From Bradyrhizobium sp. 170 (GTDB lineage: Bacteria > Pseudomonadota > Alphaproteobacteria > Rhizobiales > Xanthobacteraceae), in assembly GCF_023101085.1 (NCBI RefSeq), contig NZ_CP064703.1:992001-1056000 (forward strand): a stretch of DNA of 64,000 bases. Reading direction: 5' to 3'. Positions 1 through 7,626 of this stretch are shown piece by piece (the first letter of the stretch is position 1; each line of letters opens with the position of its first letter). The notes beneath the pieces were generated by a model. That model worked only from the letters and a program-made list of their open reading frames with translations, did no database searches and was not told where the DNA came from. Position numbers and translations under genes: made by a program.

Positions 1-55
1 GGACCCGTTCGGCCATTCCTGGAGTTTTGCGCACGCGCTACCGGCGAAGGGGTGA
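1..55 (+). CDS. VOC family protein, C-terminal end (partial)
   Basis: The frame starting at base 2 reads DPFGHSWSFAHALPAKG and then TGA at 53-55. The DPFGH-x-W stretch is the C-terminal signature of PhnB-type proteins of the vicinal oxygen chelate (VOC) superfamily. The gene begins outside the window, so substrate and full domain content cannot be judged. A second VOC gene lies at 4753-5166. Identification rests on one short motif. Confidence 0.6.
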   Translation, partial: DPFGHSWSFAHALPAKG

Positions 56-72
56 GGGCGGGGCGATCTCTC

Positions 73-194
73 AACGTCGTCCCTGCGAAAGCAGGGACCC
101 ATACCGCGTGATCCATCGATGGGATGCGGTGGCCGAGACTCCGCACACGACAAGGCCGCGGCGTATGGGTCCCCGCGTTCGCGGGGACGACGTT
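73..194. repeat. Palindromic intergenic repeat, family A, copy 1
   Basis: Inverted arms AACGTCGTCCC and GGGACGACGTT bound a 122 bp element. Each arm carries an inner hairpin (CCCTGCGAAAGCAGGG on the left, CCCCGCGTTCGCGGGG on the right) next to CCCATA / TATGGG. The same architecture recurs at 53071-53189. It lies just after the stop codon of the minus-strand dehydrogenase gene. Confidence 0.8.
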
Positions 195-200
195 AGAGTC

Positions 201-1166
201 TTAATACCCCCGCCCACGGTCCACCACATTCTCCAGCGCGCCGCCGGCCTCGAAGCGCGCGATCTGCTGCGCGACATATTTCGATATTTCGTCGGGATCG
301 GTGTCGGCGGCGTTGTGCGGGGTCAGCACCACCTTCGGATGGGTCCAGAACCGGCTGTCCACGGGGAGCGGCTCGGTGGCGTAAACGTCGAGCGAGGCGC
401 CACTGAGCGTGCCGTCGTCGAGGCATTGCAGGATGTCGGCTTCGTTCTGCAAGGCCCCGCGGCCGGCATTGATCAGCACCGGCGCGCCGAGCGGACTTTT
501 GCGATTCAGTTTCTCAAACAGTGCCCGGTTGAGAATGTGCCGTGTCTCCGGCGTCAGCGGCAAAAGGCAGACCAGGATGTCGGTCCGCTGCAGGAACGCG
601 TCGAACTGCTGCTCGCCATGAAAGCAATCGATGCCGTCGATCGTCTTCGGGCTCCGGCTCCAGCCCGCGACGCGAAAGCCCAGGCGCTTGAGCACATCGG
701 CCGCGTCAGCCCCGAGCGTGCCCAGCCCCATGATGCCGACCGTAACAGCGCCCGCCGCCCATTGCGATTTCGGCGCCCAGCGCTTTTCGCGCTGCGACTC
801 CCGCAAGTAGGGCTCCTGCCGGTGGTGCATCAGCACATGCAGCACGACATATTCGGTCATTCGTGCGGTGAGGTCGGTGACGGCCACGCGCACCAGCGGT
901 ACGTCGGGCAATGAACGATCGGCCATCAGTGCATCGACGCCGGCGCCGAGATTGAAGATGACGCGCAGATTGGGGAAGGCAGCAAGTTCGCCCGGATGCG
1001 GCTTCCACACCGCAGCGTAATGCACCTCCGCGGGATCGAACGAGGCATCCGGCAGCAACAGCACGCGGCGCCCCTCGCAGACGTCGTCGAACCGGCTCTT
1101 CCAGCGCTGCGGCGACCAGTTTTCCGTTCCGCCATGCACCAGCAGCGCGAGCGCCCCCTTGTTCAT
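201..1166 (-). CDS. D-2-hydroxyacid dehydrogenase, GhrA-like (glyoxylate/hydroxypyruvate reductase)
   Basis: A 321-residue NAD(P)-dependent D-isomer-specific 2-hydroxyacid dehydrogenase, probably reducing glyoxylate or hydroxypyruvate in the cytoplasm. The nucleotide-binding motif GLGTLG is visible mid-protein. The catalytic Arg (NAGRGAL), Glu (YATEPLP) and His (TPHNAA) follow in the usual order. The frame stays open for about 50 more codons upstream, but that extension is arginine-rich and unlike the family. The ATG at 1166 is chosen because AGGA lies 6 nt upstream; an ATG two codons earlier overlaps that site. The next gene cluster is on the other strand. Family is secure, substrate is not. 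Confidence 0.88.
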   Translation of the reverse strand: MNKGALALLVHGGTENWSPQRWKSRFDDVCEGRRVLLLPDASFDPAEVHYAAVWKPHPGELAAFPNLRVIFNLGAGVDALMADRSLPDVPLVRVAVTDLTARMTEYVVLHVLMHHRQEPYLRESQREKRWAPKSQWAAGAVTVGIMGLGTLGADAADVLKRLGFRVAGWSRSPKTIDGIDCFHGEQQFDAFLQRTDILVCLLPLTPETRHILNRALFEKLNRKSPLGAPVLINAGRGALQNEADILQCLDDGTLSGASLDVYATEPLPVDSRFWTHPKVVLTPHNAADTDPDEISKYVAQQIARFEAGGALENVVDRGRGY

Positions 1167-1334
1167 TGCCATTCCTTTCGCAGGCTGTTTCGCGTGACCC
1201 GCCTCACATAACGGATCGACCCGCTTCTCTAGCCTCCTTTCATCCAACAAGGGAGGCCCTTCACGTGCGCAAATTGATCGAGCCGACGAGCAGAAGGCGC
1301 TCCGGATCGCCGCCAAGTATGGCGTCTATTGGTA

Positions 1335-1436
1335 ATGCGTAAAATCGTCATCGTAGCGGTGATGTCCTGGGCGGCGCTCGCCTCCCAGGACAGTTACGGC
1401 GACTTTGGCTGGACGAAAGTTGAGGCCGTCAGGTGA
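1335..1436 (+). CDS. Possible small membrane or secreted peptide (33 aa)
   Basis: The ATG at 1335 overlaps the stop of a preceding open frame (TAATG). The peptide starts MRKIVIVAVMSWAALAS, a charged N-terminus followed by a hydrophobic run, like a signal sequence or membrane anchor. Its TGA overlaps the GTG start of the next small frame, suggesting translational coupling. I recognise no family. Very short frames occur by chance in GC-rich DNA, so this is tentative. It lies in the 475 bp space between the dehydrogenase and DGPF genes, which otherwise holds nothing I recognise. Confidence 0.3.
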   Translation: MRKIVIVAVMSWAALASQDSYGDFGWTKVEAVR

Positions 1437-1549
1437 AAACGGTCAGGTGTATCATTCTCATTCTCTGTGTGTGCCTTCTTTGTTCCAAGGCGGTCGTCCA
1501 TACCTACCGGCACTTCAATCCGCCACCGCCTCCGATCGTCGGTCCCTGA
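1433..1549 (+). CDS. Possible small membrane peptide (38 aa), Cys- and Pro-rich
   Basis: A GTG start overlaps the previous small frame by GTGA. The product reads VKTVRCIILILCVCLLCSK, then a short polar part ending in NPPPPPIVGP. The hydrophobic segment of about 13 residues contains three cysteines and could anchor it in the membrane. No family is recognised. The tight overlap with the 33-residue frame and the amphipathic layout are the only evidence; conservation in related genomes would decide. Confidence 0.3.
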   Translation: MKTVRCIILILCVCLLCSKAVVHTYRHFNPPPPPIVGP

Positions 1550-1641
1550 CCGGCGACGGAACAATCCAAAATTTCTTCGACGCACCTGTCGGCTAAGGGC
1601 ATAATCGTTCGTCATCAAGACAACGGAGATGCTTAGCCCCC

Positions 1642-2010
1642 ATGCTTTACGCCATCCTTTGCTATCACGACGAAGACACCGTCGGTTCCTGGACCAAGGA
1701 ACAGGACGCCGCGGTCATGAACAAGCTTGCCGTCGTGCAGGACAAACTCGCCAAGCAGGGCCGGCTCGGTCCGGTCGCGCGGCTGTTGCCGACCACGGCT
1801 GCGACCACGCTGCGCAAGGACGATCCGCCGCTGGTGCTCGACGGCCCCTATGCCGAAACCAAGGAACAGTTGCTTGGCTTCTATCTCGTCGACTGCAAGG
1901 ACCTCGACGCAGCGCTCGACGTCGCCCGCGATCTCGGCGCGGCCAATCCCGGCGGTGCCTACGAGATCCGTCCCGTCGGCCAGTTTGTGCCGGGGAGTGT
2001 GCAGCCGTGA
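1642..2010 (+). CDS. DGPF/YCII-domain protein, partner of the ECF sigma factor
   Basis: A 122-residue single-domain protein. It contains LDGPYAETKEQLLGFYLVDC, the DGPF-type (YCII-related) signature, then a stretch with the pattern of a ferredoxin-like fold. Its TGA overlaps the GTG start of the sigma factor gene (GTGA), so the two are translationally coupled. DGPF proteins encoded next to ECF42 sigma factors are a known conserved pair, and a role as modulator or target of that sigma factor is inferred from position. Its own biochemical function is unknown. Related YCII genes occur at 13654, 14101 and 15451. Confidence 0.85.
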   Translation: MLYAILCYHDEDTVGSWTKEQDAAVMNKLAVVQDKLAKQGRLGPVARLLPTTAATTLRKDDPPLVLDGPYAETKEQLLGFYLVDCKDLDAALDVARDLGAANPGGAYEIRPVGQFVPGSVQP

Positions 2011-3278
2011 CCGATACCGCCTGGATCGATGCCGCGCTGACTTCGGCTCGCCCCCAGGCGGTCGGTGCGTTGCTGCGCTATTTCCGCAATCTCGACACCG
2101 CCGAGGAGGCCTTTCAGAACGCCTGCCTCCGTGCGCTGAAGAGTTGGCCGCAGAACGGCCCGCCGCGCGATGCCGCGGCGTGGCTGATCATGGTCGGGCG
2201 CAATGTCGCGATCGACGATATCAGGCGCGGCAAGAAGCAGCAGCCGCTGCCCGAGGACGAGGCGATCTCCGATCTCGATGACGCGGAGGAACAGCTGGCC
2301 GAGCGGCTCGACGGCTCGCACTACCGCGACGACATCCTGCGGCTCCTGTTCATCTGCTGCCATCCGGACCTGCCGGCGACGCAGCAGATCGCGCTCGCGC
2401 TGCGTATCGTCTCAGGGCTGACGGTCAAGCAGATCGCGCGCGCCTTCCTGGTCTCGGAAGCCGCGATGGAGCAGCGCATCACGCGGGCCAAGGCCCGCGT
2501 GGCGGACGCCGACGTGCCGTTCGAAACGCCGGGCGCGGTGGAGCGCTCTGAACGCCTCACCTCCGTCGCCGCCATGATCTACCTGATCTTCAACGAGGGC
2601 TATTCGGCCTCGGGCGACACCGCGGAGATTCGCAGCCCCTTGTGTGAGGAGGCGATTCGTCTGGCCCGGCTGTTGCTGCGGCTGTTCCAGAGCGAGCCGG
2701 AGATCATGGGGCTGACTGCGTTGCTCCTGATACAGCATGCGCGCGCCGCGGCGCGGTTCGACGCCGATGGCGCGGTGATCCTGCTCGACGATCAGGATCG
2801 CTCGCTATGGAATAAGTCTCTCATCGCCGAGGGACTGGCGCTGATCGACAAGGCGATGCGCCATCGCCGCAGCGGGCCTTATCAAGTGCAGGCTGCGATC
2901 GCGGCGCTGCATGCCCGCGCCGAGAGACCTGAGGATACCGACTGGACCCAGATCGACCTGCTGTATGGCGCCCTTGAGATCATGCAGCCGTCGCCGGTGG
3001 TGACGCTGAATCGCGCGGTTGCCGTATCCAAGGTGAAGGGACCGCAGGCCGGGCTCGACATGATCGAGCCGCTGGCGGCGCGGCTGTCGAACTATTTTCA
3101 TTTCTTCGGCGTGCGCGGCGCCTTCCTGATGCAGCTCGGCCGCAACGACGAGGCCCGCACCGCCTTCGACCGCGCCATCGCGCTGGCGAACACCTCGGCC
3201 GAAGCCGCCCACATCCGCATGCACCTCGACCGCCTCCAGCGCGACAGCCAGCCCCTCGGCAAGAAGGCGGGGAAGTAG
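2007..3278 (+). CDS. RNA polymerase sigma factor, ECF42 group
   Basis: A 423-residue ECF sigma factor, much longer than the usual roughly 190 residues because of a C-terminal TPR-like extension. Region 2 is seen near the N-terminus (ALLRYFRNLDTAEEAFQNAC ... WLIMVGRNVAIDD). Region 4 follows around residues 130-165 (SGLTVKQIARAFLVSEAAME). The remainder is helical with FNEGYSAS, a motif of the ECF42/DUF6596 type. The GTG start overlaps the DGPF gene stop by four bases. In this group the extension is thought to replace a classical anti-sigma factor. Target promoters cannot be read from the sequence; the DoxX, SRPBCC and VOC genes downstream are plausible members. Confidence 0.88.
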   Translation: MTDTAWIDAALTSARPQAVGALLRYFRNLDTAEEAFQNACLRALKSWPQNGPPRDAAAWLIMVGRNVAIDDIRRGKKQQPLPEDEAISDLDDAEEQLAERLDGSHYRDDILRLLFICCHPDLPATQQIALALRIVSGLTVKQIARAFLVSEAAMEQRITRAKARVADADVPFETPGAVERSERLTSVAAMIYLIFNEGYSASGDTAEIRSPLCEEAIRLARLLLRLFQSEPEIMGLTALLLIQHARAAARFDADGAVILLDDQDRSLWNKSLIAEGLALIDKAMRHRRSGPYQVQAAIAALHARAERPEDTDWTQIDLLYGALEIMQPSPVVTLNRAVAVSKVKGPQAGLDMIEPLAARLSNYFHFFGVRGAFLMQLGRNDEARTAFDRAIALANTSAEAAHIRMHLDRLQRDSQPLGKKAGK

Positions 3279-3289
3279 GTCTCTTATTC

Positions 3290-3520
3290 CTTCTCCCCTT
3301 GCTTTCTTCCTTCCCCCACCCAACTCGGGTCTGCCCGAGTTGGGCACTCAATATGTCGAAGTCGGATAAATCCGACTTCGATGGGAGAAGGTGCGCTCGC
3401 GAAGCGAGGGCGGATGAGGGGTTCTCTCCGCCGAGACAGACCCCTCATTCGTCTCGCCGACGCTTCGCGTCAGCGATCCACCTTCTCCCACAAGGGGAGA
3501 AGGGACAAGGCGAGCACCGC
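3290..3520. repeat. Composite intergenic repeat region
   Basis: The 325 bp between the sigma factor and DoxX-like genes carries nested inverted sequences and no credible gene. They include the hairpin CCAACTCGGG/CCCGAGTTGG near 3320-3345 and GAAGTCGGAT/ATCCGACTTC at 3359-3381. Outer arms CCTTCTCCCC and GGGGAGAAGG lie near 3291 and 3503. Purine-rich text such as GGGAGAAGG with GCGAAGCGAGG is typical of interspersed repeats in Rhizobiales. It may also stop transcription from the sigma factor gene. Confidence 0.65.
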
Positions 3521-3603
3521 AAAAAATTTCGCTTCCCTGTCGGTTCCCGCTCCCCTCGTTCGTCTTGAATCCGAGCAGCCATTCAAGACCACGGGGATCA
3601 ATC

Positions 3604-4017
3604 ATGACCGTCATCGCCGAGACCCTTCCAGCCTCCAGGCCGGCGCGCTGGACCGGCCGCATCCTCTCCGGCCTCGTCATCGTGTTCCTGATGATCGACG
3701 GCGCCATCAAGCTGGTGCCGTGGCCGATCGTCACCGAAACCATGGACAGGATGGGCTATGGTTCAAGCGATGCGCTGATGCGTGGCCTTGGTGCCGTCAC
3801 CATCGTTTGCACGGTGCTCTATGCTATCCCGCCGACCTCGATCCTCGGCGCGATCCTGCTCACCGGCTATCTTGGCGGCGCGATCGCCTCGCATGTGCGG
3901 ATCGACAGCCCCTTGTTCACCCATACATTGTTCGGGCTCTATCTCGGCCTGATGCTATGGGGCGGGTTGTGGCTGCGAGACAGAAATCTGCGCGCCTTGA
4001 TCCCGTTCCACCGCTGA
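3604..4017 (+). CDS. DoxX-like family membrane protein
   Basis: A 137-residue protein with about four hydrophobic segments: GLVIVFLMIDGAIK, TIVCTVLYAIPPTSILGAIL, TGYLGGAIASHV and LFGLYLGLMLWGGLWL. This fits the DoxX-like family (DUF6069/DoxX_2 type) of small inner-membrane proteins. The ATG at 3604 is chosen because the 13 codons upstream are not family-like and a GGGGATC precedes it. DoxX-like, SRPBCC and VOC genes often sit beside ECF42 or ArsR regulators, and the next two genes fit that pattern. The molecular function is unknown. Confidence 0.8.
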   Translation: MTVIAETLPASRPARWTGRILSGLVIVFLMIDGAIKLVPWPIVTETMDRMGYGSSDALMRGLGAVTIVCTVLYAIPPTSILGAILLTGYLGGAIASHVRIDSPLFTHTLFGLYLGLMLWGGLWLRDRNLRALIPFHR

Positions 4018-4047
4018 TTAACTCAACGATCGCTTACGGAGCCAGTC

Positions 4048-4584
4048 ATGTTTGAAGTCATTGTCATCATCGCCGTCATACTGGCGATTGCCATTGCCGT
4101 AGTCCTCATTCTCGCTGCGACCAAGCCGAGTACTCTTCGTGTGCAGCGCTCGGTCAACATCAAGGCGCCGGCGGAAACGATCTTTCCGCTGATCAACGAT
4201 TTTCACCAGTGGGGAAGCTGGTCGCCGTATGAAAACAAGGATCCGGCGATGAAGCGCACCTTTAGTGGTGCGGAGCGCGGCAAGGGCGCGGTCTATGCCT
4301 GGGACGGCGACAAGAATGTCGGTTCCGGCCGCATGGAAATTCTCGAAGTCTCCGCGCCGCAAAAGATCGTCATCAAGCTCGATTTCTTCACGCCGTTCGA
4401 AGGCCACAACACCGCCGAGTTCACAATGCTGCCGCAGGGCGATGGCACCCATGTCACATGGCTGATGCATGGTCCCGCACGCTTCGTGACCAGGCTGATC
4501 CAGGTCTTCATGAATCTGGACAACATGATCGGAAAGGATTTCGAAGCCGGCCTCGCCAGCCTGAAGAAGCTCACCGAGAAATGA
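4048..4584 (+). CDS. SRPBCC family (polyketide cyclase/START-like) membrane-anchored protein
   Basis: A 178-residue protein with an N-terminal membrane anchor (VIVIIAVILAIAIAVVLILA, residues about 4-23). A START/SRPBCC ligand-binding fold follows: SVNIKAPAETIFPLINDFHQWGSWSPY near the start and the helical ending IGKDFEAGLASLKKLTEK. SRPBCC domains bind hydrophobic ligands in a deep cavity. Here the anchor would hold the domain at the inner membrane; which side is not certain. It follows the DoxX-like gene by 30 bp and is probably co-transcribed. Ligand unknown. Confidence 0.85.
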   Translation: MFEVIVIIAVILAIAIAVVLILAATKPSTLRVQRSVNIKAPAETIFPLINDFHQWGSWSPYENKDPAMKRTFSGAERGKGAVYAWDGDKNVGSGRMEILEVSAPQKIVIKLDFFTPFEGHNTAEFTMLPQGDGTHVTWLMHGPARFVTRLIQVFMNLDNMIGKDFEAGLASLKKLTEK

Positions 4585-4616
4585 GCGCCAATGCTTGAGC
4601 GCCAATACTAACATGT

Positions 4617-4717
4617 CCCGGACGCGGCGCAGCACGCCAGTGATGCGACGCAGAGCCGGGACCCATAGACCCCGGAACAGCAGCGCATCACTTCGTGCTG
4701 CGTTGCATCCGGGGAAC
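4617..4717. repeat. Palindromic intergenic repeat, family D
   Basis: Between the SRPBCC and VOC genes, CCCGGACGCGGCGCAGCAC near 4618 pairs imperfectly with GTGCTGCGTTGCATCCGGG near 4697. An inner GCCGGGACCCATAGACCCCGG lies between the arms. It looks like a long imperfect hairpin of about 100 bp, as seen in interspersed repeats of this group. No coding frame fits. Confidence 0.6.
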
Positions 4718-4752
4718 GCCGTGACTGATTAAACTTACCCAAGGAGCCAGCG

Positions 4753-5166
4753 ATGCAGGTCAATCCCTATCTGTTCTACAACGGTAATTGCGAGGAAGCG
4801 CTGAAGTACTATCAAAAGGCGCTGGGTGCGCAGATCGAGGCGATGATGCCGTATGGCGACGGGCCTGCCGACATGCCGGTCCCGGCGGACTGGAAAACGA
4901 AGATCATGCACGCCCGCGTCACCGTCGACGGCGAGGTGCTGATGGCGTCCGATGCGACGCCGGGCGACTACCATCAGCCGCAGGGCATGTCCGTTGCGCT
5001 CGCGGTCGAGGATCCCGCGGATGCCGAGCGCCGCTTCAACGCGCTCGCCGAGGGCGGCACGGTGCGGATGCCGTTCGGCAAGACCTTCTTCTCCAACGGC
5101 TTCGGCATGTGCGTCGACAAGTTCGGCATTCCCTGGATGGTGAATTGCCCGAAGGAAGATATGTAA
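4753..5166 (+). CDS. VOC family protein, PhnB-like
   Basis: A 137-residue vicinal oxygen chelate protein. It begins MQVNPYLFYNGNCEEALKYY, the usual PhnB-type start. It continues with HARVTVDGEVLMASDA and ends with FGKTFFSNGFGMCVDKFGIPWMVNC, the region that carries DPFG in relatives. Proteins of this type are often annotated as 3-demethylubiquinone methyltransferase-like but are not methyltransferases. An Ala/Gly-rich RBS (AGGAG, 7 nt) supports the ATG. Substrate unknown. It is likely the last gene of the ECF42-associated group. Confidence 0.87.
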   Translation: MQVNPYLFYNGNCEEALKYYQKALGAQIEAMMPYGDGPADMPVPADWKTKIMHARVTVDGEVLMASDATPGDYHQPQGMSVALAVEDPADAERRFNALAEGGTVRMPFGKTFFSNGFGMCVDKFGIPWMVNCPKEDM

Positions 5167-5181
5167 CAGCGGCGCGGCGCC

Positions 5182-5268
5182 GTAGGGTGGGCAAAGCGAA
5201 GCGTGCCCACCATTGGTGCCTCACAGAAGGCGGTGGGCACGGCGCAAGAGCGCCTTTGCCCACCCTAC
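5182..5268. repeat. Palindromic intergenic repeat, family B, copy 1
   Basis: An 87 bp element bounded by GTAGGGTGGGCAAAGCG and CGCCTTTGCCCACCCTAC, with an inner CGTGCCCACC / GGTGGGCACG pair. The same sequence recurs at 8204-8289 and 39947-40032. It lies between convergent genes, where it could act as a transcript end or stabilising hairpin. Confidence 0.9.
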
Positions 5269-5274
5269 GAAGCT

Positions 5275-5712
5275 CTACTTGCACCGCGGATAGATCGAGG
5301 CGAGTTCGCGTCCGCGCAGCAGCAACAGCCGCGACGTCAATCCGCCGCGGCGGCCGATCCAGTCCCGCACCGGCGCCGGATAGGCTGCCTCCACATCCCG
5401 CGAGGCTTCCGGTTCGGCGTATATTCGCCCGCGGCCGTCGATCGAGCGCGCGGCGTGAAATCCGAGCACCGCGCGGCGCGTCACGCAGATGCGCTCAGTC
5501 GGCACCATCATCAGCACCAGCGTGCAGGCCGACAGGCAGGGACCGTCGATCACCACCCGTTCGCCGGAGGCGTTCACGCGATCGAATAGCGCGATAAACG
5601 GACCGACCTGTCCGCCGGGGCTGGCGAGAATGCGTATCTCGGCCCGCGCAGGGGCGATCGCCGCGAATAACGCGGCGGCGACAACGACTACCTTGACGAC
5701 CGCTATTCGCAT
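5275..5712 (-). CDS. Secreted protein with ClpP-like (COG3904-type) fold
   Basis: A 145-residue protein with a signal peptide (MRIAVVKVVVVAAALFAAIAPARA). The mature part has RILASPGGQVGPFIALFD, then IDGPCLSACTLVLMM and LGFHAA. The order of a small-residue loop, an SAC motif and a His-containing strand resembles periplasmic proteins of COG3904 that share the crotonase/ClpP fold. The ATG at 5712 is preceded by AAGGA at 6 nt and is preferred over an ATG seven codons upstream. It follows cobT on the same strand, 66 bp away, but need not be involved in B12. Protease activity is not established. Confidence 0.65.
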   Translation of the reverse strand: MRIAVVKVVVVAAALFAAIAPARAEIRILASPGGQVGPFIALFDRVNASGERVVIDGPCLSACTLVLMMVPTERICVTRRAVLGFHAARSIDGRGRIYAEPEASRDVEAAYPAPVRDWIGRRGGLTSRLLLLRGRELASIYPRCK

Positions 5713-5778
5713 GCGCGGTTCCTTCGTCAGCATTGTCTGCCCTGAGGCAGTTATGCAGGCATATGTGGCAAGGTTTCG

Positions 5779-6795
5779 TCAATCCTCCGCGGCGGAGACG
5801 CCAGCCTCCCCGAAAGTTGCCATCCCGGCGTGGCAGGCGAGGGCGGCGCGCGCCAGCAGGATCGCGACGCCTGCGCCCGACGCTTCGCCGAGCCGCATGT
5901 TCAGGTCGAGCAGCGGGTGCAGCTTCAGTTCGCCCAAGAGATCGCGGTGGCCGGATTCGGCCGAGACGTGCCCGGCGCGGCAATGATCGAGCGCGCCTGC
6001 ATCAAGACGCGCGAGCGGCAGCACCGCTGACGTCGTCACGAAACCGTCGAGCAGCACCGGAACTTTATGTTGCCTTGCGGCGAGCACGGCGCCGGCGATC
6101 GCCGCAAGTTCGCGGCCGCCCAGTGCAGCCGCCACCGCCAGCGGATCGCCGAGAATGCCGCGATGGAAATTCAGCGCGGTCTCGATCGCCGCGCACTTGC
6201 GCGCCAGCCCGTCGTCGTCGACGCCGGTGCCGCGGCCGGCCCAGCGCGTCGCGCCGCCGCCGAGCAGGGCCGCGCACAGCGTTGCCGCCGTGGTCGTGTT
6301 CGCGATGCCCATCTCGCCGACCGCCAGCAGATCGCAATCGTCAGGCACGGTGCGATATCCGGCGTCGACCGCTTCGAGAAACTCATCCGTGCTCATCGCC
6401 GCGGCCTCGGTGAAATCACGTGTCGGACGTTCGAGGTCGATCGGCACCACGCAGAGTTCGGCAGCAGCCGCTTTTGCGATCTGGTTGATGGCCGCGCCGC
6501 CTGCGGCAAAATTCGCCACCATCTGCGCGGTGACGGCCTGCGGATAGGCCGAGACGCCGCGCGCGGCGACGCCGTGATTACCGGCGAACACGGCGATGGT
6601 GACGCGCTGCAGAAGCGGTTTCTCGCGGCCCTGCCATTGCACCAGCCAGATCGCGAGTTCTTCGAGGCGGCCGAGGCTGCCCGGCGGTTTTGTCAGTTTC
6701 TGTTGCCGCTGTGCGGCGATGTCGGCGAATCGCTGGTCGCCGCCGCGCAGGTCGCGACAGAAGGCGCGGATGTCGTCTAGATTGTCGAACTGCAT
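5779..6795 (-). CDS. cobT: Nicotinate-nucleotide--dimethylbenzimidazole phosphoribosyltransferase
   Basis: A 338-residue CobT that makes alpha-ribazole 5'-phosphate from nicotinate mononucleotide and dimethylbenzimidazole for the lower ligand of cobalamin. Family signatures include KPPGSLGRLEELA near residue 37, VFAGNHGVAARGVSAYP, GEMGIANTTTA and LLDLNMRLGEASGAGVA, whose Glu corresponds to the general base. Length matches the roughly 340-350 of the family. The frame runs on upstream, but homology starts at MQFDNLDD, so the ATG at 6795 is used. It is divergent from cobS, 72 bp apart. No cobalamin riboswitch is visible in that gap. Confidence 0.93.
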   Translation of the reverse strand: MQFDNLDDIRAFCRDLRGGDQRFADIAAQRQQKLTKPPGSLGRLEELAIWLVQWQGREKPLLQRVTIAVFAGNHGVAARGVSAYPQAVTAQMVANFAAGGAAINQIAKAAAAELCVVPIDLERPTRDFTEAAAMSTDEFLEAVDAGYRTVPDDCDLLAVGEMGIANTTTAATLCAALLGGGATRWAGRGTGVDDDGLARKCAAIETALNFHRGILGDPLAVAAALGGRELAAIAGAVLAARQHKVPVLLDGFVTTSAVLPLARLDAGALDHCRAGHVSAESGHRDLLGELKLHPLLDLNMRLGEASGAGVAILLARAALACHAGMATFGEAGVSAAED

Positions 6796-6867
6796 GCGAT
6801 TCTCGCTGTCGTTCTTTTGAGCGGGCAAACGAGCGTCGCACGCTAAAGCGATTCTCCGGACACCGCC

Positions 6868-7626
6868 ATGAATGAATGGTTCGACGATTTCAAAACCGCC
6901 GTCGCGTTCCTGACGCGGCTGCCGATGCCGCATCCCGATGGCGCAATGCCTCAAAATTTCGTGCGCGCGCACCGGATGTTTCCGGTGGTCGGCGCGCTGA
7001 TCGGCGCCGTGGTTGGATTGCTGTGTCTCGGTCTGCGATCCATCGGTGTGCCCGATCTGGCCGCCGCAGCGCTGGCGCTGGGTGCAAGCGCCATCATCAC
7101 TGGCGCGCTGCATGAGGATGGGCTTGCCGACGTCGCCGACGGATTCGGCGGCGGCCGCAATCTCGAATCGAAGCTGGAGATCATGCGCGACAGCCGGCTC
7201 GGCACCTATGGCGCCATGATCCTGCTGGTGAGTTTTGCCGCGAAGTTGTCGGCGCTCGCAGCGATTCCGGACGGCTATGTGGTGCCTGGCCTGATGGCCG
7301 CGCACGCGCTGGCGCGTGGCGTCTTGCCCGCGATGTCGCTGAACCTGCCTTATGCGCGCAAGGATGGCCTGGCCCGCAATGCCGGCCAGCCCGATGCGGC
7401 GACGGCGGCCATCGCCGGCGGGCTGGCGCTGCTGATCGCGCTGCTGTCGCTGTCATGGAGCAACGCGTTCTTCGCGGCGGTGGTGGCGGGCTTGAGCGGG
7501 CTGGCCATCGCGTGGCTGGCGCTGCGGCAGATCGGCGGCCAGACCGGCGACGTGCTCGGCGGCGCCGAGCAGGTGGCCGAGACCGCGATTCTTGTCCTGC
7601 TCGCCGCCCGGCTGGCGCAGCCATGA
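6868..7626 (+). CDS. cobS: Adenosylcobinamide-GDP ribazoletransferase
   Basis: A 252-residue polytopic inner-membrane enzyme that joins adenosylcobinamide-GDP to alpha-ribazole, the last condensation in adenosylcobalamin assembly. Family features are FLTRLPMP near the start, GALHEDGLADVADGFGGG with its acidic metal-binding residues, and the segment LEIMRDSRLGTYGAMILL. Several hydrophobic helices fill the second half. It overlaps the following phosphatase gene by ATGA and pairs functionally with the divergent cobT, whose product supplies the ribazole phosphate. Confidence 0.95.
   Translation: MNEWFDDFKTAVAFLTRLPMPHPDGAMPQNFVRAHRMFPVVGALIGAVVGLLCLGLRSIGVPDLAAAALALGASAIITGALHEDGLADVADGFGGGRNLESKLEIMRDSRLGTYGAMILLVSFAAKLSALAAIPDGYVVPGLMAAHALARGVLPAMSLNLPYARKDGLARNAGQPDAATAAIAGGLALLIALLSLSWSNAFFAAVVAGLSGLAIAWLALRQIGGQTGDVLGGAEQVAETAILVLLAARLAQP

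Noticed and set aside
6796..6867. Cobalamin riboswitch in the cobT-cobS gap
   Set aside because: Only 72 bp long and without a B12 box or the GCAACTGTAAGC core.
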